From Rachicladosporium sp. CCFEE 5018 (Eukaryota > Ascomycota > Dothideomycetes > Cladosporiales > Cladosporiaceae), in assembly GCA_002077045.2 (NCBI GenBank), contig KZ111157.1, positions 666,383-730,382 on the forward strand: 64,000 nt of DNA, read 5' to 3'. Below are positions 21,667 to 32,660 of the stretch, in pieces. Below the pieces are notes generated by a model, which worked only from the letters and a program-made list of their open reading frames with translations, did not search any database and was not told the origin of the DNA. The first letter of the stretch is position 1; every line of letters starts with the position of its first letter. Position numbers and translations under genes: made by a program.

Positions 21667-22464
21667 TCACTCCGCACTCCCCGCCCTTATCCTCACACCC
21701 ATGACCCCACTTCCCCATCCCTCGCCCTTCCTCCCTACAGCCATGGTAGCCCGCTCGTCCTCTCCTTCGACCCCATCATCATCCACAATCCTCACACCCG
21801 CCCCTCTAGCCCGTTCCCGCTCGCCCTCGGCTCTCACGCCCTCGATACGCACTCTCTCGAATTCCGCTACCAGGTTTCGGAAGTAGACTTCCGCTGCAAC
21901 AGTCTGACTGTACGCCAACGGCGTCCAGTCGAGATCGTTCTTCGCGAGGGGGTTCGCGCCAGCTGAGATGAGGATGCGAAGCGCTTTCAGCGAGCCTGCT
22001 GCAGAGGCGTGGTGGAGAGGTGTGTTGCCTGCGTTGTCGCGGGTGTGAGGGTTTGCGGGGTGGGTTGGGTGGTTCAGGAGGAGGGGAAGAACGGCTGTGG
22101 AGGCTGGATTGAGGGCACTGAGCGCTAAAGCGTCGCGGCCGTCTTTGTCTCGCACTCCGATGCTTAACGGACAGCCCTCGACTAGTAATGCTGCGCAGTC
22201 TACATGCCCCGCCGAGCACGCTAGATGAAGGGGTGTTGAAGAGTCAGTGTTGCGGCTGATTTCTCCGTTCTCGTGACCCGCGGCGAGGAGTATGGGGATG
22301 ATCTGGGGGCGGTTGTGAAGGGCGCAGAGGTGGAGGGAAGTATTGGATTTCTCATGTAGGGAGGGGTTTTGTAGGAGCGCGGGGTGAGTGGAGATGAGGC
22401 GAGAGACGAGGAGGGGTTCGTTTAGGATGATGGCGCGGCGGAGGCGGGTGGACGGGGGTATCAT
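21667..22464 (-). CDS. Ankyrin-repeat protein
   Basis: The start at 22464 (MIPPSTRLRRAIILNEP) gives 265 residues; the longer frame to 22596 adds a low-complexity leader. About five ankyrin repeats are visible: NTSLHLCALHNRPQIIPILLAAG, STPLHLACSAGHVDCAALLVEG, GRDALALSALNPASTAVLPLLL, GNTPLHHASAAGSLKALRILISAGANP and DWTPLAYSQ. A short charged tail follows. Size and repeat number recall small proteasome chaperones such as Nas6, but I see no diagnostic residue, so a general protein-interaction role is all that can be stated. It is convergent with PRP2 (about 50 bp between stops) and divergent from UGGT. Confidence 0.8.
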   Translation of the reverse strand: MIPPSTRLRRAIILNEPLLVSRLISTHPALLQNPSLHEKSNTSLHLCALHNRPQIIPILLAAGHENGEISRNTDSSTPLHLACSAGHVDCAALLVEGCPLSIGVRDKDGRDALALSALNPASTAVLPLLLNHPTHPANPHTRDNAGNTPLHHASAAGSLKALRILISAGANPLAKNDLDWTPLAYSQTVAAEVYFRNLVAEFERVRIEGVRAEGERERARGAGVRIVDDDGVEGEDERATMAVGRKGEGWGSGVMGVRIRAGSAE

Positions 22465-22816
22465 GGTGGCATTTTGTAACTTATCGTCGAGCTGCGTGTC
22501 TGAAGCTGGGAGTCCATTGGGCTGATGTAGCTGTAGCTGTGGCGTTGTGGCACCCCCAAGACTACACCCCCCCTCCCCCTCCTCCACATGTCGCAACTTA
22601 TCTCATAGCCTCACGGAGCGCCTAACCCTTTTGCACTGCTGCTTGATTGGTGTCCTCTTGCAAGAGATATATCACATGCCTACTTTGATCAAGGGAACAT
22701 GCACGGGAACCTCACCGTCGAGATAACACGTTTCTACCTCGAGGCTGGGAAACGCTGAGGACTGGCCACATACCTACTGGTGAGTATCGGGCGGACCACG
22801 ATAAGAGACCGTCCGA
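22465..22816. promoter_or_regulatory. Divergent intergenic region ankyrin / UGGT
   Basis: A 352-bp shared upstream region. It includes a C-rich polypyrimidine tract at about 22561-22583. No gene is seen. Confidence 0.45.
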
Positions 22817-25800
22817 ATGGCACCGACGTGGATATGGGGTCTTGGTCTGGTGCTGGGAGTGAGCGCGGTGCCGTCTGTGAATGTAGCACTGCATGCTTCG
22901 TTCGGTGCGCCGCCATATCTTGTGGAGCTGCTGTAGGTGCTGGTGGTCCAGGACGGGGACGGACGAGTGGCTGATGAACATCTAGAGAGACCACCGCTGA
23001 AGAGAATGCCACCTCATACTTTCCCCTCCTGGATCGAATAGCGGAGGGCCACTTCGACAGTGCAAAGAACGATGAGGAGCTGTACACGCAATTCCGGCAA
23101 ACACTACAAGATGATGGCCATCTTTCGAGGGCAGAGGATTTGTCGTCCTTCGACCTGGCAATGTCGCTCCACTCGACCGCACCGAGGATAGAAGCACACT
23201 ACCAACACTTTCAGACAGCTGCACGTTCTGACGCAGAGCATGAGGCGGACTGCGAAGCGTTCATAGATGTGCCATACGGTGCCTACCGTTTCTGCTCTCC
23301 GACGCTGGATCGCGAGAAGGCTATCTACATCGGGACAGCAGGAAAAAATGCAAGAGCCTTACCGATCGACAGAGTGCTCGGGTCAGCAGAGGCGAAGTCC
23401 TCGATACTGTACGCCGACATCACGTCTACAGCTTTCAGGAAGTTCCATGGAACACTCAGCAAGCTTGTAAAAGATGGGAAGTCGACTTATACACTACGCC
23501 ACAAGCCGGGAAGGGGCGCAGAGTCGAGGCCTTTGGCTGTGAGCGGGTATGGTGTTGAGCTGGCGCTGAAGCGGACCGACTACATCGTTATCGACGATCG
23601 TAAGGATGATGCATCTGATGAAGAGAGTGCGGCGCAGTCTCCAGAGACGACGCTGAAGGAGGAGGAGCTGTCCGACCTTCGACCCCTGTCTTCCTCGGAA
23701 CTTCGACGACTCGGCCTCAAGACTGGTAGCTTCGTCATGGCAAGCGAGGACCCTTTCGAAACGCTCTTCAAGCTCTCGCAAGACTTCCCGAAGCACTCGA
23801 GCTCGATTGCCGTTACCAACGTTTCGGAAGCGTTCCTGAGCGAGCACTATCGCAACAGCGAGCAAATGCCACCAGGCTACAATGTGCTCTGGATCAACGG
23901 CGTGCAGATCATGGCTCGCGACGTCGACGCATATGCGCTGCTCGAACATCTCAGACGAGAGCGAAAGATGATCAACAGTGTCCGTGAGCTCGGTCTGACT
24001 GGCCCGGAGGCGATCGATCTGCTCACCCATGAGGCAATCACTGCTGCACAGACGGATACTGACGTGCAGCGGTATGACTGGCGAGACGAGATCGAGGGTG
24101 GTAATGTCATCATGTGGCTGAATGACATTGAGAAGGACAAGCGATACGAAGAGTGGCCAGAGTCCAACACTGCATTGCTACAAAGAGTCTACCCTGGTCA
24201 ACTGCCGTCGGTCCGCAAGGACATCCACAATTTGATCATACCCATTGACTTTGCGGACTTCACTGATCTTGGCTTGATAGTGGAGAGCATCCAGAACTTC
24301 GTGAAGCGCAAGGTGCCCATACGCTTTGGACTGGTGCCGATCATCAAGTCGCCGGCCAGTGCAGAGCAAGCGAAGGTGGTGTACCATTTGTTCGACACTT
24401 ACGGCATCGCAGCAGCGTTGTCATATCTCGAGCAGTCGTTTGAAGGCTCAGGACGCAAACACAGCTTGCCAGTCGAGAAGTACTTCGCGAACGCGATCGA
24501 GGATCGCAAGACTCGCAAGGGACGCTCCGTTCAATCGTTGGCGAATGTTCTCGAAGACACAGAGGCGACTCCTCGAATTACCGCAACGCAGGCATATCTC
24601 GCTCGACTGGGTGGCGGCAGTGGACCTGCTTCGATTCTCATCAATGGCGTACCCATCGCAAGGTCAGATGAATGGCTACAAGTGATGAGCCAGCGCGTTG
24701 CTGCGGATCTGCGACTCTTGCAGCAGGCTGTGTACGAGGAGACGGTAGGTGAGGAGGACCATCTGCCTGATCTGTTCCTTGCCCAGGCGACTGCGAGGCG
24801 CAATATACTCATGGTGCCGGAGGACGACAAGACAGTGAGGCACATCGACATCGGTGACCTATCACTCGATGGTTTGAAGCCGACACTGTCAGCAAGTCCG
24901 GAGACGATCGAGAGTGAGCTAGTGCATCTCACTCTCGTCTTAGATCTGCAGGCAGAGGGAGCGCTACAGCTCATTGCCGAGGCTGCAGCATTTCGTGAGG
25001 AGCATGACAATGTCGAAATCAGTATCGTTCGCACTGTCAGCGGGGCCCAGAGCGAGCGTCAATCAATCTCAGCCTCCGGCATTGAGATCAGCGCACAGGT
25101 GATCACAGAGATTCGCGATCACGTCCAAATGAGCTCCGAACGGATCTCCAGTGATGAGGCTGCTTCCGAACAAAGTATACCTGACCCAGACAATTTCCAC
25201 GCGTCCTTGAGCTCAATTCCAAGTGGGACGCCCGCAAACGACATAACAGAGTCTATCGGTATGACTGCTGGCCAGAAAGCTATCCTCTTGAACGGCCGTA
25301 TCGTCGGTCCGATGAACGCGTCGATCCCCGTTACTGTGGACGACTTCGAAGCATTGCTCTCGTACGAGAGGAAGAAGCGTCTCCTTCCAGCTTCTGCTGC
25401 GATTAAGGTTCTTGGACTCTCTGCAAAGGCATCGACGCCGCTTGCCTTCGCGAAGATATCGAATTTGATCGCGCTGTCACTTATGTCGGATATACCTGAA
25501 GGCATTTTCGAAGCTGCGCCTACAGTGCGATCTGCTGTGTACAAGAAGTGGGCTCTTGAACATACTGCTATCAAGGTCGGAAGCGCAGAGACAGCAACAA
25601 TACAGATCGTCGCTTCGATTGACCCAGCATCTGAGACTGCACAGCGATGGGTGCCCATCATCAAGGTGCTTTCAGAGCTCGAAGGCGTGTACACTGCGAT
25701 CTACATCAACCCCAAGGATCGCATCGAGGATTTGCCAATCAAACGCTTCTATCGCTACGTACTTGACTCGAAGCCGACCTTCGATCAGACAGGCGCTGTG

Positions 25801-27414
25801 CAGGGCCAGAGCGCACACTTCGCCGGACTACCTGCCGAAGCACTGCTGAACATGGCCATGGATCTGCCACCGTCGTGGCTTGTGGCTCCGAAGGAGAGTG
25901 TGCACGATCTTGACAACATCAAGCTGAGTGCCATCAAGACAGGAGCTGACATCGAGGCCGTGTACGCACTGGAGCACATTCTGATCGAAGGCCACTCGCG
26001 CGATGTGACGCTTGGCCCACCACCGCGAGGCGCACAACTGGTGCTGGGCACAGAGGCTGAGCCTCACTTCGCAGATACGATTGTTATGGCTAACCTAGGC
26101 TACTTTCAGTTCAAAGCCAATCCAGGTGTCTACAATCTGACGTTGCAGAAGGGCCGTAGCGAAGAGATCTTCAACATCGACAGCGCTGGAAATCAAGGCT
26201 ACACCCCAGTCTCTGGCGACACCAGCACCGAGATCGCTCTAATCTCCTTCCGCGGCGCGACACTCTTCCCTCGTCTTTCACGAAACGAAGGCAAGGAAGA
26301 AGAAGATGTCCTCGAGCTCCCCAAATCCGCAGTCTCCTCCCTCGCTTCCCAAGCGGACAAGCTCCTCAGCCAGGCAGGTCTCTCCCGCTCCGGCCACGCA
26401 GCAAGCAAATACCTCTCCAAAGCAGCCAGACTCACCTCGGGCATCTTCTCCTCCCCCGAGACCACCTCTCTCGCCCAACAACCCCACGCAGACATCAACA
26501 TCTTCTCCGTCGCCTCCGGCCACCTTTACGAACGCATGCTTAACATCATGATGCTGTCCGTCATGAGACACACCACCCACAGCGTGAAATTCTGGTTCAT
26601 CGAGCAATTCCTTTCGCCCCAATTCAAAGCCTTCCTTCCCTCCCTCGCAGCTGAGTACGGTTTCCGCTACGAAATGGTGACGTACAAATGGCCGCACTGG
26701 CTGCGCGCGCAGAAGGAAAAGCAGCGCGAGATCTGGGGCTACAAGATCTTGTTTCTCGACGTGCTCTTTCCGTTGGATCTGGACAAAGTCATCTTCGTGG
26801 ACGCCGACCAGATCGTGCGGACGGACATGTATGAGCTCGTCCAGCATGACCTCAAGGGCGCGCCGTATGGCTTTACGCCTATGTGCGACTCCCGCGTTGA
26901 GATGGAAGGATTCCGCTTCTGGAAGCAAGGATACTGGAAGAACTTTCTCCGCGGCCTGCCGTACCACATCTCCGCGCTCTACGTCGTGGATCTCAAGAAA
27001 TTCCGGCAGATAGCCGCCGGCGACAGGTTAAGGCAGCAGTACCACCAACTCTCCGCTGACCCTAACTCGCTCTCAAATCTCGACCAAGACTTGCCGAACC
27101 ACATGCAGATGAATCTCCCGATCCACAGCTTACCGCAAGAGTGGCTCTGGTGCGAGACTTGGTGCAGCGATGAGAGTTTGAAGGAGGCGAAGACTATCGA
27201 TTTGTGTAATAATCCGCAGACTAAGGAGCCGAAACTTGAGAGGGCTAGGCGGCAGGTGCCGGAGTGGAATGTTTATGATGAGGAGATTGAGGGGGTGAGG
27301 AGAAGAGTGAAGGGGAAGACTGATGGAGGGGTGGAGGCGGGGGAGAGTATACAGGAGAGGCTGCAGGCTGAGGATGCGGAGAGGGAGAGGGGCAAGGTGA
27401 GGGATGAGCTGTGA
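22817..27414 (+). CDS. UGGT: UDP-glucose:glycoprotein glucosyltransferase
   Basis: Exon 1 (22817-22932) and exon 2 (22986-27414) join across a 53-nt intron to give 1514 residues. Exon 1 supplies a signal peptide (WIWGLGLVLGVSAVPS) and the conserved start VALHASFGAPPYLVELLE. The middle holds the tandem thioredoxin-like domains and beta-sandwiches that sense misfolding. The GT24 catalytic domain starts near residue 1205 (INIFSVASGHLYERML) and contains KVIFVDADQIVRTD near 1310 and NLDQDLPNHMQ. The chain ends KVRDEL, an ER-retrieval signal. UGGT reglucosylates N-glycans of misfolded glycoproteins in the ER lumen so that calnexin can rebind them. Length is normal for the family. Confidence 0.95.
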
Positions 27415-27758
27415 GAGTACTTTGGCAGATAGAAAGATAGATGTAGGATTGGGCTTTTACCACTGTGTACCACGCTGGAGAGGATGTAAGTCTGCGATAC
27501 CGGTGCTAGTGTACGTTATTGCGGACGCTGTGAGCGACAACCTGCTTTTGCTAATGATACATATCCCAGCGCCGAGCCCACTCGTTTTCCCGGCGCTTTG
27601 TTCGCCGCCAGCCAAAGGCACATCGCCACGCCTTTCCAGCTAAGTCTTATATAAGTACATCCTCAATCTCAAGCAAGATCTTCCAGCATCAGATAGCAAG
27701 TCTGAGCGACAGCAACGTGATGCTGCAGCGACGTGTAGTAGAGTCGCAGTGGCAGGCT
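27415..27758. other. Convergent intergenic region
   Basis: A 344-bp stretch between the UGGT stop and the end of the nuclear-protein gene. It probably contains both 3' UTRs and polyadenylation signals. No other feature is seen. Confidence 0.45.
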
Positions 27759-29343
27759 CTACCAGGTAGTCATGAGACCGTACTCCTTCGTCGAAAGCTC
27801 GAGATCGGCGAAAATAGTATCGTCACCTTCGAAAACGTCAGCAGAACTCAAGCCACGTGCAAATGAAGTGGACGTACCTTTCAGGTGCTCCACTCTAACC
27901 TCGTCCTCATGCTCCAGTTTCTCCAGCTCCTCCTCCGGTGTCTCCTTGTCACCCTGTGCGTCCTTGGGCGCAGCATCAAGGTTGCTGCTAGACTCGTAGT
28001 CTTCGCCGATCAAGAGGATCTGCGCATTAGCATAGTCAAGATGCTTGGGGTGAGGTGGCATCCAGCCTCTGCCGCCAAACTCCTCAATGAACTCTTTCGG
28101 CCAGTCTGGACCTTGCGGGAGCGCAGCGTTAGCGGGACCCTTCACCTCCGGGTTCTTCAAGCTGATGGCAAAGCTGCCTTTCTGTCGGATGCCGACGTCT
28201 TGCTGAACTTCGCCGAGCTCGGAGGGAATGGTCAAGTGGTAGACGAGGTGGGTGGAGCCGCGGCCGCCGCCGGTGTGCGTAAAGGCGTAGACGCCCTCAC
28301 CGATTGGAGCGATGTTGGGAGTGTGGTTCGTGCCGGTGGTCTTGGTGGAGTATGTCGAGCCTTCGAAGAGCTCGGACTTCAGCTCGCTGATCGATGCGCC
28401 GGCTTTCTCGACGAACGACATGAACTTGTCTGCGCTGGACTTGGGTCAGACTTTCTTGGGTAGGGCGAAGACACGCGCGTTCTTCACTTCGACTGCGCCG
28501 TCTGTGAGCTTGCCACCTGCTGGGAGCGGACGAAGAACGAAGAAGCTGCGCTGCAGGTCCTGCACGCTGTCTGGATTGTCTGTTCCCACACGTCCGCGGG
28601 TGAAGAAGTAGATGATGCCCTTCTCCATGATGTTCGAGGGCTGAGCCTTCTCACGACTCTTGTCGTCCTCGATGGCGTCGTGCGAGAAATCTGCGGTGCC
28701 GTCGCCGTCCGATTGGGTTTCTGGCTCAGGCTTCTGCGAGCACTTGATCAGCGACAGCCCCTCGGATTGGGCTGAATATCTAGCTCACCTTCGACGTCGT
28801 CCCCTCGTCCTTATCATCAGCCTTGACCTGGTCAAGCGCGTTAAGTCCTGCGCCACCTCTCGAGTCCTTCAACTTCTTCTCGGGATCCGTCCCGTCCTCA
28901 CCCTCCTTGGTCTTTCCCTGGAACACGCTTTGCTTGCCAGCCTCGCCATCCTGGCCGTCCGTCGTCTCGGTCGCGCCAGCTTTGGATTCTCCCTCGGCCT
29001 CGGTACCATGTACAGGTTTAGCAGCTGATCCATAATCAGCCGTGTCGATCCAGCCCCAGCATCCGTCAGGACGCTTGAACTCACTGTCGCCGTTCTTCTG
29101 CTCGCCGTTGCCGTTGGATTCCGCTGGTGCGTCATTCATCTCGGCATCGTCGTCGGCACTTGGCATCGTTTCCTCGAGAGTCTTCTGCTCCTTGGCAGCT
29201 TTTGATGGACGCCCACGCTTGGCCTTGGTGTTTGCAGGTGGCGAGGAAGTATCATCGGCCTTGCGCTTGGTGCCGTTGGTAGCTTTCGCGGAAGATGGTG
29301 GGCTGGACGCGTTCGAACGCTGAGACGAGCGTGTCCCGGCCAT
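27759..29343 (-). CDS. Conserved fungal nuclear-type protein, frame interrupted by TGA
   Basis: Exon 1 is 29343-28789 and exon 2 starts at 28733 (GTGAGC donor, GCAG acceptor). The N-terminus is Ala/Ser/Lys-rich with an AT-hook-like KRGRPSK. The conserved part begins EKGIIYFFTRGRVG, LQRSFFVLRPLPAG and ARVFALPKKV. An in-frame TGA (28448-28446) follows, and the same frame then continues PKSSADKFMSFVEKAG, STKTTGTNHTPNIAPIGEGVYAF and HLVYHLTIP. In fungal relatives as I remember them, this is one continuous protein with a Leu or Phe at the TGA position; some are labelled 'BTB domain transcription factor', though no BTB fold is visible. A 51-nt in-frame intron (27877-27827; GTACGT, TGCTGAC, GAAG) probably removes residues before GDDTIFADLEL. 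Function unknown; DNA or chromatin association is inference. Confidence 0.75.
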
Positions 29344-29772
29344 TATGTGGTCGCGCTGTTCGTATCCGAGTGCCGGATATGAGATCTAGATCTAGATCGA
29401 CCTGGTCGCTAGGTCTGGGTGGCAAGATCGGACCTCTTCCGATGAGGATTCCAAGTCACGAAATTGCTTTGCGAGTAATGCTGAGATGATGATCGCAGAA
29501 GAAATATGGTAGTTCTGTTGAGAAGGATGAAAGGCGATGAGAAGAGGCTCGTTTGAAATCGAAAAGGAGCCCCAATGGCAAATCTAAGATCATCGCGATC
29601 TAGGTGACGACATCGCGGAATCTGGGGAAGGCGCGCGATCCCACGCGTAAACTCTAAACGCGAAGACACGTGACGATCTCGCCAATCTCACTTCGATGCT
29701 GAACACACGAAGGTAGGTTGGATCGCCACCTTCCTCGAACCCAGACCTCAAATATAGGGTGTAGCTTCCGTT
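29344..29772. other. Intergenic, with a 16-bp palindrome at 29383-29398
   Basis: This 429-bp stretch lies between the nuclear-protein start and the end of the first orphan-family gene. A perfect palindrome GATCTAGATCTAGATC sits 40 bp upstream of the start codon at 29343. No gene is seen. Confidence 0.5.
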
Positions 29773-30207
29773 TCAGAGAACCTCCCACCATGACGAACCG
29801 ACACCTCGCGATGGCCACAGCGTCCTCTGCCTAATGGCAGCATCAAGGTTGTAGAAGTGCGCATTCTGTATTGTGTCTCTGATCTCCACGAGGGCATCGT
29901 AATGCTGGCGTAGTTGTGGGTCTCTGCATTGGTCGCTCGGTTGACTCAACAGAAATAGCGCGTTGTGTATGGAAGTCATCGCAGCTTGGTATCTGGCTGC
30001 AAGGTTGTTCTGAGAGGGCGGCTGTCCTCGTGGAATAGAGGTCAGCCCATCGTACTGTATTTGTGCTTGACTGATCGCCTCGCTAATGACATCGGGTCCC
30101 ACCACAGCTGCGGCGAAGAACCGCAGCCAGAGTGCACATGGACGCATGTCTGCTTTAATCAGCTCGGCTACAGCGTCTGCCAGGAGGTGTGTCACGGAGT
30201 GTGTCAT
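29773..30207 (-). CDS. Orphan family member A, small helical protein
   Basis: An intronless frame of 144 residues starts with ATG at 30207 (MTHSVTHLLADAVAELIKAD). No known domain is recognised. Its layout matches the four genes to the right: an N-terminal amphipathic helix (LLADAVAELIKA), an aromatic/alanine helix (WLRFFAAAVVGPDV), a variable polar linker, then an AMTSIHNALFLLSQ helix and a last helix (LVEIRDTIQNA). It has an extra tail ending SWWEVL. It is the only member on the minus strand and is divergent from member B across about 300 bp. There is no signal peptide or membrane segment, so a soluble intracellular protein is likely. The function is unknown. Confidence 0.6.
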   Translation of the reverse strand: MTHSVTHLLADAVAELIKADMRPCALWLRFFAAAVVGPDVISEAISQAQIQYDGLTSIPRGQPPSQNNLAARYQAAMTSIHNALFLLSQPSDQCRDPQLRQHYDALVEIRDTIQNAHFYNLDAAIRQRTLWPSRGVGSSWWEVL

Positions 30208-30514
30208 AATGCGTTGGCCGGTAGGTTGTTGTTATGTTCTTATATTTCCGCGCTCCGGCTAGAAGATCCATATATCACATCTAGGAAAAATATTGTATCG
30301 GCTACTCATCTGCAATCGCTAGCGGACTCATAGCAGCTCGCAAACATAGCCACATCCGCGGGAGTTGATCAATTGGCAGCGTATAATCCAGGTGATTCAC
30401 GTTCCAATGACTGTCGATAACACACGACAGCAAGATCAAGGTACAAGTGAGCACTCCGGTGCTCACTTAAAGGCCTGTCTGCCCAGAGAGATGAGATGCT
30501 GCTCAGCCGAAGCC
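30208..30514. promoter_or_regulatory. Divergent promoter between orphan members A and B
   Basis: A 307-bp AT-richer spacer between two divergent paralogues, with TATA-like stretches such as tatatttcc and ccatatatca near 30240-30275. No separate gene is supported, although an in-frame extension of member B reaches back to 30365. Confidence 0.4.
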
Positions 30515-30877
30515 ATGGACGACCTGACCGCCAAGATCAGCGCACACCTAGCACACGCAGCATACAAGCTCGAATTGGCTGGGCTACGCGAGTGCCAACG
30601 ACACGTGCAAGCCTTTGCTTACGGGGTCGTTGGGCACTTCCACTGGCAGAGGGCGGCGTACTTCGCAGATCCGCATGGTGATCAAGACGACCACGATGAT
30701 CAGTCTTCTGGAGAATCGCTGGACTTGAACTTGGACCCCGCTCGCGACCACGTGATCAATGCGTTGGGTCTGCTACAAGGGGCCGTTAGACTCTTCTACG
30801 TTCTGAGCGATGAGACATCCAAGGAACGGGCACATGCACTGGAGGGCATCATGGGGTGGATCCGCGATGCTGCGTAG
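30515..30877 (+). CDS. Orphan family member B
   Basis: The frame is open from 30365, but the paralogues start MDDxI or MDQL, so the ATG at 30515 (MDDLTAKISAHLAHAAYKLELAGL) is preferred, giving 120 residues. The central AFAYGVVGHFHWQRAAYFA is the best-conserved part of the family. A linker of Asp, His and Gln follows, then HVINALGLLQGAVRLFYVL and a C-terminal helix ALEGIMGWIRDAA. The protein is acidic overall. It has no domain, signal peptide or cysteine pattern that I recognise. Confidence 0.65.
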   Translation: MDDLTAKISAHLAHAAYKLELAGLRECQRHVQAFAYGVVGHFHWQRAAYFADPHGDQDDHDDQSSGESLDLNLDPARDHVINALGLLQGAVRLFYVLSDETSKERAHALEGIMGWIRDAA

Positions 30878-31014
30878 CTCTTTTGTTTGCCGGGGTGTAG
30901 CAACGTCGCAAGATCCAGCGATGCATCTCAGCTGGTTCCTACAGATGAAGGCTGTACATGCCATATTTACTGCTGCCCGTCCGCTCGTCAAACCCTTTTG
31001 AACATAGCGACCAC

Positions 31015-31374
31015 ATGCCACCTCGGATCGCCCGTGTCGTTCAACGACTAGCAGACGCAGCATCAGAACTACGAACCGCTAACCGTCCGCACTATGCCGA
31101 CATGATCGAAGCCTTTGCATTCGGCCTTGCAGGCGAGGTCGCTTGGCATATGGCCATGGCTTATGTCTCAGCAGACTTCCACGAGCATAGCGCGCACGTC
31201 ACTTGCGACGACCTTGGCCAAAATGTTCCAGGTCACGATCAATTGCATCAGGCAGAAGCTGTGAGGTACCTGGATGGCGCGATTGCTGAGCTACGATCCT
31301 TCACTCGACCGGTCGATTCGTTGCGCTCGGTGGGCTTGTTGTCCATTACGAATCGGATTGGCCGCAACAGGTAG
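31015..31374 (+). CDS. Orphan family member C
   Basis: This frame of 119 residues starts at ATG 31015 (MPPRIARVVQRLADAASELRTANRP), only 137 bp after member B. It keeps the family core as IEAFAFGLAGEVAWHMAMAYV, a His/Asp-rich linker (DFHEHSAHVTCDD) and the second helix AVRYLDGAIAELRSF. The final helix is shorter and more basic (LLSITNRIGRNR). The matching spacing of the core and second helix argues it is a real paralogue and not a chance frame. Confidence 0.62.
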   Translation: MPPRIARVVQRLADAASELRTANRPHYADMIEAFAFGLAGEVAWHMAMAYVSADFHEHSAHVTCDDLGQNVPGHDQLHQAEAVRYLDGAIAELRSFTRPVDSLRSVGLLSITNRIGRNR

Positions 31375-31838
31375 AGTAGAGGAGGGACGGGCGCACGTGG
31401 ACTGATCTCACTTCAATACAACCCAATCCCTCACTTCCTACCTGTAATTGTCCATCGTACTTTACCAGAGTCAATCCTGCCAGCGGTGATCGCGTGCACG
31501 TCTCAGCGACAACTCATGGTAACGCTCTACTGACCGTTGCGATTCTCGAGCATCTCAAGAGTCACGGAGAACAATGCAAGACGGTACTGGTGGTCCAAAA
31601 CGTCAAGCATGGCAGTCGTCCGCCTTCCTCTGTCCTGGCCCAAGGCTGGACTAATGTCGTGCTGGCCGGAATAGCCAGTGGGTACTGGAACGTTCGTTCT
31701 TCACCAAAGGACCTGACACCGGCCTTCTAGATTCTGCCAACATTCTCGATGCTCGACGCAAAGTCCGGGAGTAGTCCTGCTGAAGTCGTACATATACGCC
31801 CGCTCTCCTCCCAATGACAGCATTTCAATCACCACACC
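31375..31838. other. Spacer between orphan members C and D
   Basis: A 464-bp spacer with the presumed promoter of member D (acatatacg about 50 bp upstream of its ATG). A 78-codon frame at 31494-31730 lacks the family pattern and is probably spurious. Confidence 0.4.
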
Positions 31839-32180
31839 ATGGATCAGCTGGCCAATCTAGTGATCAACGAGCTCGCGAGTGCAGTTCTCTGGTTCTGGGA
31901 AGCCGATCTCACCGATAACATCGCCACGGTGATGGAGTTTGCTCATAGACTTGTCACTCCGGACCAGTTTACTGTCGTCGTCGCGCGCCAACAACCTCTC
32001 TTCGGCGGTGTCAACCCTGTGCGCGACCCTACTCGGATTCCGCATCATTTCCTTCGGGCAATGCACTACTTGATCAACGCATACAGCCAGATATCGTTTG
32101 CTATGGATGCGGTGTGGCGACTACGGTGTCAGGTACTTCAGGGCGTTATCTTTGCGATCATGGCAAGACTGCCACAGTGA
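31839..32180 (+). CDS. Orphan family member D, most divergent copy
   Basis: This frame of 113 residues has its ATG in ACACCATGGATC (31839). The N-terminal helix MDQLANLVINELASAVLWFWEADL and second half HHFLRAMHYLINAYSQISFAM align with the other members. The central motif has drifted to MEFAHRLVTPDQFTVVVARQ, losing the AFxxGxVG core. The last helix VLQGVIFAIMARL corresponds to member B's ALEGIMGWIRDAA. It may be diverging in function. Confidence 0.55.
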   Translation: MDQLANLVINELASAVLWFWEADLTDNIATVMEFAHRLVTPDQFTVVVARQQPLFGGVNPVRDPTRIPHHFLRAMHYLINAYSQISFAMDAVWRLRCQVLQGVIFAIMARLPQ

Positions 32181-32660
32181 AGGCGTTGCGCAACATCAGT
32201 TCCAAGCGCGAACCAACATCTGTCTCCCTTCAACATCTGTCATCCATACCCTTCCATCGGCTTGCAGACCTTTGGCGACTTCCACGGTGCTAGACGAAGC
32301 CTCTGAGCATTAGTCAAGCAAATATTGCATTCGGTGTGTGCGGTCGAGCAGCTTGGTGGATATTTGCATCACACACGACTGCGCGCATAGTACCATAAGC
32401 TATCGGGGAGGCCGGGGCGAGATACTGCAAAATCTACAACACAGGAACCATCACAGATGCAGCGATCATTGCGTGTGTCCAGGCCGGTATCATCCTACGT
32501 GACAACGATCACTACTCCCGATTCTCGTTTCCATACGTTTGCCAAATCTCGCATCCAACCAGATCTCCTACTCGTGACATATGCTGGTGGGTAACAGTGG
32601 CGTAGAAGACAGGCATACCTCCAATACTCTCACTGCCGGCAGTCACTGTATACCCACTCC
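32181..32660. other. Spacer between orphan members D and E
   Basis: A 480-bp spacer without a supported gene; it presumably carries the promoter of member E (CTGTATACCC about 10 bp before its ATG). Confidence 0.4.

Noticed and set aside
28446..28448. TGA as a selenocysteine codon
   Set aside because: Ascomycete fungi lack the selenocysteine machinery, and relatives have Leu/Phe here.
31494..31730. 78-codon ORF in the orphan cluster
   Set aside because: It lacks the family helix pattern and sits in the spacer before member D.
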